Of a stretch of DNA of 64,000 nt, positions 58,218-64,000 are shown in pieces. A model generated the notes under the pieces. That model ran no database searches. It saw only the letters and a list, made by a program, of their open reading frames with translations, and was not told the DNA's origin. Made by a program: the position numbers and the translations under genes. The stretch is from Apostichopus japonicus (lineage: Eukaryota > Echinodermata > Holothuroidea > Aspidochirotida > Stichopodidae): the NCBI RefSeq assembly GCF_037975245.1, contig NC_092578.1, positions 12,690,321 through 12,754,320 on the forward strand. The letters run 5' to 3'. Positions within the stretch are counted from its first letter, which is position 1. Every line of letters begins with the position of its first letter.

Positions 58218-58404
58218 GGTTTTGTTTTTCTTTTCTAAAGTCTTAATATATACTTCCTTTGTTCTGCATTAAATGTTTGGATTATTTTTTTACTAAATTC
58301 TGTTTAGTACTTGTCAAAAAGTGCACTAAGTGCACTTGTTTTATCTGTACATTTTGATTTTGGTTGAATAAAGTGAACCTTTAAAAAAAAAAAAAAAAAA
58401 AAAA

Positions 58405-58526
58405 GAACCCGGGAGGATGCGCAGAGGGTCGGTCAAATCGACCAGAAGCGTGCTAGGTGGCGTGCGCGAATCCTTGCCTTTGGCCAGAGGTGGTGACATC
58501 TCTGCGACCGGCATGCTTGCAGCCAC
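58405..58526 (-). pseudogene. 5' part of the open frame interrupted by the LINE
   Basis: MAASMPVAEMSPPLAKGKDS to ILPGSF on the - strand, ending at the right target-duplication copy. It is GC-richer than surroundings. See the partner at 53157-53303. Confidence 0.35.
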
Positions 58527-59565
58527 CGTCCACTGAATACGTGGCCTGATGAGGCGCTATTCTCCTTTAAGTTAATCTACGGATGCCTTTAAGAGCCATA
58601 TATTTGTTTAAATTAAAATTACCCTGTTTCAAATTAGCGCCATTAAATTCCTTAAAAGCCGTTTTCTTTTCTTGTCACTCTGTAGGTGGAATTGATTTTA
58701 TTGTAATGTTTTTTTTTTGGTGGTAAGCCAAGCAACACAAACAACACAAACAGTCATGCGGTTCAAGGGTTTGCATTGTTTGACATAAATGTGTTTTTAC
58801 AAGATTTACACAACCTACAACAAAACAAGCATGATATTCGTTGCAATACCAGAGACATATAAGTCAGCAAGACCATAAGATAAAAACTTAATACACATAG
58901 AATTCAATCTAAATCACTTTTGTAAGAAAACCAAAGTATACCAGTTTCAATGTGGTCACATTCTAAGCCACAGTGTTAGTGTAGCAAATTCTCATACCGG
59001 ACCGTGGGTAGTTTCGGAAACTGAGTGGTTCTTAAGAAAGCTTTGTTTGAGATTCACAAAAAAATACCCCGTATTGTGTTTTGGTAACTTCAGGAACAAA
59101 ATAAACTTTGATATGCTATGGACCGTTAAAAGCCACTGCTCTCAGTCTAGCTATGATTGTATTCCTATAGCACATTAACTTATCTTTTTTTTGGAATTAC
59201 CCTTTATACAGTTGAGGTTAACTAGTTAAATTGACTGGACCTATGAGTTTATTACACAGCCTATCAGACTAGTTCCTCAGTTGTACTCCAAAACTCAATG
59301 GGAAAAATTAAGATTATATGGATAAAATAAGATTATGTGGTCTCAAATGACATGTTAATAATTTATTACAAATTTGTTGAGGACAAATGGTGTTGAATGC
59401 CATCCAAGGGTGCTCTGTTGCATATATTAAGTTTAACGAACTTATTCTGGTTGACCTCAAAAACAACGGATTAACATTAACTATAAGAACTACAACGAGG
59501 AGCCGACGTCATCATCAAGTTAGCCCAAACGAATATTCCAGAAATTAAGTATTTTCATTCATCCA
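58527..59565. other. no recognised gene
   Basis: AT-rich sequence with no conserved motif or convincing splice structure. Confidence 0.45.
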
Positions 59566-59880
59566 TATCTTTATTCCAGTATAAATTTACAGAGAAATTT
59601 ATAAATAGGATAAAACTATAACAATATACAAAACATCAAGATACAGGTTAAGACATATAAAAGTTTATGAGACTAAGTTAATAGTGAAAACATAAAAAGC
59701 GTTACAAAAGTTATCAAAATTATCAAGAAGCTACAACAAAGGATCTAAGAAGCTGTCTTTACCAGTTTACAAAAAGGGGCTGTTCAAATAAAACGAGTTC
59801 TTAAAGAGTAAAAATTCTAAAACATTATCAAAAAGCTACAATAAAGGATCTAAGGAGCCGAAATGATTCCCCAGAGGGAA
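59566..59880 (-). repeat. retro-element-like fragment with internal duplication
   Basis: Begins with the 47-bp block shared with 52181-52230. The phrase AGCTACAAYAAAGGATCTAAG occurs twice, at about 59730 and 59828. Probably an old element 3' end; family not assigned. Confidence 0.5.
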
Positions 59881-59889
59881 TCGAGTCCC

Positions 59890-60540
59890 GCAGATCCCGT
59901 GGTGAAGTAAAAAGTGAGAAAAATGTTCAAAAAGTTGTTCCCAGAAAAGGGGCGTCACCCCAAATGGAAGAATTTGATTGGTTCTTGGCCAATTGCCACC
60001 TTGGGAAAAAATTACGCCACCGGGCAGCCGTGTGACTGGATCAGTAAAATCTACTCATCAGAAAAGTATCTTCTCAGACAGATAATCACTTTTTAACCAA
60101 GTTCACCGTTGGGTTTGAAACTACTGATGTGGTCAATTTAACCTGTAAATGACCTCTCACTTTTCCAGGCGACAATTATATTGCAGACCCAGAGAAGAAG
60201 ATCGCTGAATGAATTGCCTTCCTGTCACTCACTTTTCGCAATAGGTGGGCAAATATTCATTTATTGCCTTATAATTTTCATGATGCACATTTAGACGTCA
60301 AGATCTTCCATGGTATGTTATATTCGAATGGTAACCTGGCCTCTGTTCGTTATTCGGTGAAGAAATTGAAACAATCGTTCATCTTTTCCTTAAGTGCAGT
60401 GTCGTTAAAGCTCCAATCAGCCTTTGAGATATTTGCAACAAGAGCCAAAAGGCTCAGTGATTCCTTGCCATAAGATTCAAAATTTGGTTTTATTGTTAGG
60501 GTGGTTACAATACTTTTCAATGAGTGAACTTCAAACTGTT
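59890..60540 (+). pseudogene. degenerate LINE C-terminal fragment
   Basis: Broken + strand frames include CSLFGEEIETIVHLFLKCSV (about 60342-60401), a decayed version of the zf-RVT motif at the C-terminus of LINE ORF2 (one zinc ligand replaced). It is preceded by MFKKLFPEKGRHPKWKNLIG at 59914. Several frameshifts and stops. Confidence 0.6.
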
Positions 60541-62544
60541 TGACACTCAATGTTCACTGTATGTAGTGAGTCCCATTTAATACCACAAAGTTCACTCATT
60601 GACCTTCAATGACCCCTGATCGACTTTGTGTTATCAAATGTGTGGATATGGGCTAGCCCAGCTGGGCCTTAGTGTCATTCCCACTTGCCAAACTGCTTAC
60701 AGAGAGTAGCTATTTGAGAAACAGGTGAGATCAGAAACGTCTCGGTAGCTGCCGGCAGATCCAACGATTCGAGTAATTCACTAGTTTCAACGGATTTTTT
60801 CCTTATTGTATCAGTCAGTACAGCAGAATACTATGGATATCTTCGAAATTGGACTAAAGGCTGATTGGAGCTTCAAGGTATTTCTAGACGAACTGATTTT
60901 GAAATTGAATCACATTGAAAACATTAATGCCAGCGATCAGTGGGAATCTGCAACCTTATTTGGCATCTGGTACGAGACTGGGTCCTAATCGATTTCGTTA
61001 TGAATGCATATAAATATGTAATATGGACTACCGGTGTGGCTAATATAGATCAGCAATCTAAAATACACATTTAAAAGGGTTTTTTTTTCACTACGCACGA
61101 CAATCGAAATGGGATTTGATGTATCATAGCTTATCTACCGAAACAATTATAATTCATCCAAGTCCTTTGAACAGTATTCGGAAAGGGAGATGTTTTACTA
61201 CGAAAGAATATGAATAAGTCTTACACGTTGTCACGTACCAATACATTGATTAGCCAGGCCTCCCTCATTTCAACACTGACTGTAACTGCATTGAAATAAT
61301 GGAAATATCACATACTTCCAAAATATGTCGATAATCCCCCCCCCCATCTCCACCCCAATCATCACCCTCCGTCTCTATTACCTTATCTCAACTCCTTAAC
61401 ATGTAAATATGGGACCATCTCGTTCGAAGCAAACACATGTCCATGGAAGAATAGTCTATATCAATCAGTTCCAACTAAAAAAAAACAAAACAATACTAAT
61501 TCGAGTTCATTGTCCAGACCGAAGGTCATCCAATCGTTGTAGGGATAACCTTACTGCCAGTGCTGCCATATTTGATTACCTCAGATCCGGAGGTTTCGTT
61601 TTCGTTTTCCCGGATTTTGTTTCAGTCGACATAGCCTACGTAAACGTTTTCAGTTTTAGCCGTAACTGGCTCGTGTCATTTCATATGCACGTTAAAATTA
61701 CCAGTGCCGTCTGTATACACGGCTCTGTTGCATACTTGGTGAAGACAGTTCTGTCATTGAGTTGTAGCCATAAGACAGCCCAGGTCGGATCTTGTTTTCC
61801 TCGCGTCCAATGATTTCCTGTTGTCTGATTGTACTCACAATTCCATGCGCTATTTGAGCAAAGAGGCAGTGGACTCCATTCCTCCCGATTTTTAAGCCGT
61901 GAATGTAAGTGCAGTTGTATAGTTACTTATCGGTGGTACTGTGAGTATTCCCTTATCAGGAATCACTAAGCCTCTTGCCTTCTTGGCTTTCCGTTTGTTT
62001 TCTTCTTCTTAGAGACTCTATTTTTTATTCCCTGCCAAAGGCAAAAACATCTACGCGATCATGCTTGCGTGTGTATGTGGGTGCGTGTGCGTGCCTGTGT
62101 ATGTAACATCAACCTCCTAATGCTCCAAACTGAGAGGGGTGAAAACAGGGGTTGCTCATAATAAGTAGATGTGCTCCGTTGATGATGTCGTGGATAATAA
62201 TAAGTAGACCGTTCTAAGAGTAATTTCCAAGTAATGTTAGTATCTCAGCAACGGTGGTATTAGAGTAAAGTCCTCTGTGCGGCTGTGATAAAAGTTTGTC
62301 CAATCTCATTATTATTCGATCATGAGGGGCGACGTAATGTAATGCCCAAACTGGGAAGTGCCGAAATGGGTTGATGCCATACTTGTCATAGTAAACCACC
62401 CTCCATGATGTCTTATCTAGAGGCAAGAATTTCAACGCATTTTATGGCTTTCTGGATCAGAATTCCACTCATAACAATCGCAGAAGTTTCGAATCCGACT
62501 CAACTTTTTTCTCTATAATTTCCTCCATGTTTTTCTATACATAG
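60541..62544. other. no recognised gene
   Basis: A C-run lies at 61337-61347 and a TG-rich microsatellite at about 62065-62102. The 134-codon frame at 61409-61813 has no signal peptide, domain or family resemblance that I can identify. Confidence 0.45.
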
Positions 62545-62599
62545 GAATCGAGTGGCTCATCACCCATATCCACATATTTGCTGACCAGCGACCTCGACA

Positions 62600-63121
62600 A
62601 TGAAGACTGCCGCAATTCTCATCGCTTACCTATTAGCATTGCAGACCAGCCTCGGGAACGCCGTACTGACGCCCTGTGTAGTGCAGGCGTTCGGGAGCGG
62701 ACTTGGAGGGAAGGGAATATACGTGACCGTCCGAGACAACGGTTTCGGTTGTACTGGGGTTTGGCCGTGGGAAGATGTCAGCGGCGAGAAGGATTTCGAT
62801 GGGACGGGTGAGGCAGAAGTTCCTCTTCTACTGCACGTGAATGCATTTGGAGTGTGCATGACCGAAATGTCAGTTTGGGTGACTTTGCCGTACCAATGCA
62901 GCAGCTATGACCGTTTGGTGACCGACGCAGATTGGGATGGCCCTTTTGGCGGTCAGGGGTCGTGTCGTGCTTTGGAGCAAGATTGCGGCGGAACGGTGTC
63001 AACGGCCGCGTTGCCATATATCGATATGTGGTGCCTGACCCCCATCGGTATGATTTTCGAGGGGCAGGCACAGGAAATGCGAATGACATGGGCGTTCCCA
63101 AGTGCGAACGACAATTGTTAG
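62600..63121 (+). CDS. small secreted cysteine-rich protein, unknown family
   Basis: 173 codons. Residues 1-21 (MKTAAILIAYLLALQTSLGNA) form a clear signal peptide with a cleavage site after Ala. The mature part has eight cysteines (26, 51, 86, 100, 122, 129, 145, 173), an even number consistent with four disulfides, and is rich in Gly, Trp and acidic residues; the last residue is Cys. The frame is GC-richer than its flanks. A TATACATAG acceptor at 62536-62544 suggests this is the last exon of a gene with a non-coding 5' exon upstream. AATAAA occurs near 63839. I do not recognise the family, so function is unknown; it could be an extracellular matrix, immune or gland product. Confidence 0.65.
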   Translation: MKTAAILIAYLLALQTSLGNAVLTPCVVQAFGSGLGGKGIYVTVRDNGFGCTGVWPWEDVSGEKDFDGTGEAEVPLLLHVNAFGVCMTEMSVWVTLPYQCSSYDRLVTDADWDGPFGGQGSCRALEQDCGGTVSTAALPYIDMWCLTPIGMIFEGQAQEMRMTWAFPSANDNC

Positions 63122-63319
63122 ATGGTTTGTCCTCCTTGCTGATTCTTTTGAAGTATTCGGGTGGTGATGGTGGCTCGCGCAGGTAGTGAGGGAAACTTGA
63201 GTTAAATGTTTTCGTGAATGAGGCTTTCCGCCGGACGCGGGAACGGCGGGGTTTCTTACCGCTCTGCTCATCTTTTTGTGTAAACACTTTTCTCCGATGC
63301 TGTTAAGACTTCAAAACCG

Positions 63320-63430
63320 TTTCTACATTATCGGTAGATATTTTTACATTATCGGACGTTTCCACATTATTGGTACTGTGTTTAAACTATCGGGCGTTTT
63401 CACATTATCAATTAATTTTCACATTAATAG
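63320..63430. repeat. short degenerate tandem repeat
   Basis: ACATTATCGGNNG-type units (TACATTATCGG, CCACATTATTGG, TCACATTATCAA) recur about every 25 bp downstream of the secreted-protein gene. Confidence 0.6.
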
Positions 63431-63483
63431 TTATAACAGAGGCTGTGCATTTTTTGTTTACTGTATAATGATAATGTAGTGTT

Positions 63484-63565
63484 CATACATTTATATAGCG
63501 CCCTGTACAACTTCAGGGGAGCAACGACAAAAGGCGCTTTACATAATCACCCCTGCTCATAGTAA
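63484..63565 (-). repeat. SINE tail fragment
   Basis: TTTATATAGCGCCCTGTACA, AAGGCGCTTTACATAATC and CACCCCTGC match the tail part of the SINE at 2511-2848 (AAAGTGCTTTATACC ... AAAGCGCTTTACAGACG ... ACCCCTGCG). The Pol III head is missing. Confidence 0.6.
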
Positions 63566-64000
63566 CCATTATAACCATTGTCGGTTGTTGTGGACTCTTG
63601 CTTTCGGTGGTCACATCGTGATTATTTATGAATTGGCAGGGCTTAATGTCAAATTTGAGAAATTACTATAAATTATAACACGGATACAGTGCATTAAAAT
63701 TGTTTCATATTTGGTATGAGGGTCTTACTAGGTCAATTGTGTAATTTATATGATACAATAAGTGGTTTCCATGTGTGCTGGGCGGAGGTCGATGCAATTT
63801 TGCCCGTAATAGTTCGTAAAACATGAAAACTGATTGAGCAATAAAATTCATAATTGTAGAATATTTTCCAACTTCACGGCATGTTGGGTTACCAAGCTAT
63901 GACTGTTTTCATCACAGAAATCATATATCTAGATCTGGGTTCGCGTCAGCTGTTTGCAGCAAATTGGGCGCGCGTTGCATCATGGGAACTCTTCCCAAAA
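63566..64000. other. no recognised gene
   Basis: AT-rich, with AATAAA near 63839 that could serve the secreted-protein gene. Confidence 0.4.

Larger units (their letters stand above)
53315..58404 (+). mobile_element. nearly full-length Tx1/L1-type LINE
   Basis: Two ORFs in the L1-like order, AATAAA at 58367-58372, a 22-nt poly(A) at 58383-58404, and an 11-bp target duplication AAAAGAACCCG (53304-53314 and 58401-58411). The 5' border falls only four bases before the ORF1 ATG, so the 5' UTR is very short or truncated. The ORFs are otherwise long and open, which points to a recent insertion. Each ORF has one frameshift. Confidence 0.93.

Noticed and set aside
61409-61813. 134-codon open frame as a gene
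   Set aside because: No domain, signal peptide, splice context or codon bias; length is possible by chance in this window.

Overview
The window looks like AT-rich, repeat-heavy, intron-rich nuclear DNA from a marine invertebrate. An echinoderm such as a sea cucumber is my best guess, but this is inferred only from repeat style and gene structure and is not proven. The track's longest ORFs belong to one retrotransposon; host genes are broken into short exons.

Layout: (1) 1-7,050: the last exons of an unrecognised lysine-rich, probably nuclear protein on the + strand (stop at 5,904), with 13-bp minisatellite arrays, a LINE remnant, a tRNA-type SINE, a 4-copy 144-bp repeat and a TTAA-flanked MITE in its introns. 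(2) 7,050-12,200: no recognised gene; this is the convergent intergenic and 3'-UTR space. (3) 12,213-32,164, - strand: a complete zmynd11 (BS69) orthologue in 11 coding exons (about 650 codons): winged helix, PHD, bromodomain, zinc ribbon, PWWP, coiled coil, MYND. Its introns hold a 67-bp minisatellite with higher-order structure, a 61-bp minisatellite, a 51-bp repeat, a 143-bp triplication that copies an exon/intron boundary, and a 2,060-bp hAT-type element whose 742-bp deletion derivative sits just upstream of the coding start. (4) 33,400-52,900: a gene-poor mobile-element zone. It holds three small hairpin retro-elements with hammerhead-like sequence, four TIR elements each with an exact 8-bp target duplication (one nested inside another), a second TTAA MITE and a 330-bp segmental duplication. 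(5) 53,315-58,404: a nearly full-length, recently inserted Tx1/L1-type LINE (ORF1 with three CCHC knuckles, ORF2 with endonuclease and reverse transcriptase), with a 22-nt poly(A), an 11-bp target duplication, and one frameshift in each ORF. It interrupts a small open frame on the other strand. (6) 58,400-64,000: LINE debris and, at 62,600-63,121, a small secreted cysteine-rich protein.

The genes do not form a pathway. The biological theme is one chromatin reader gene (a family that reads H3.3K36me3 and restrains transcription elongation) embedded in a dense and partly very young transposon landscape.
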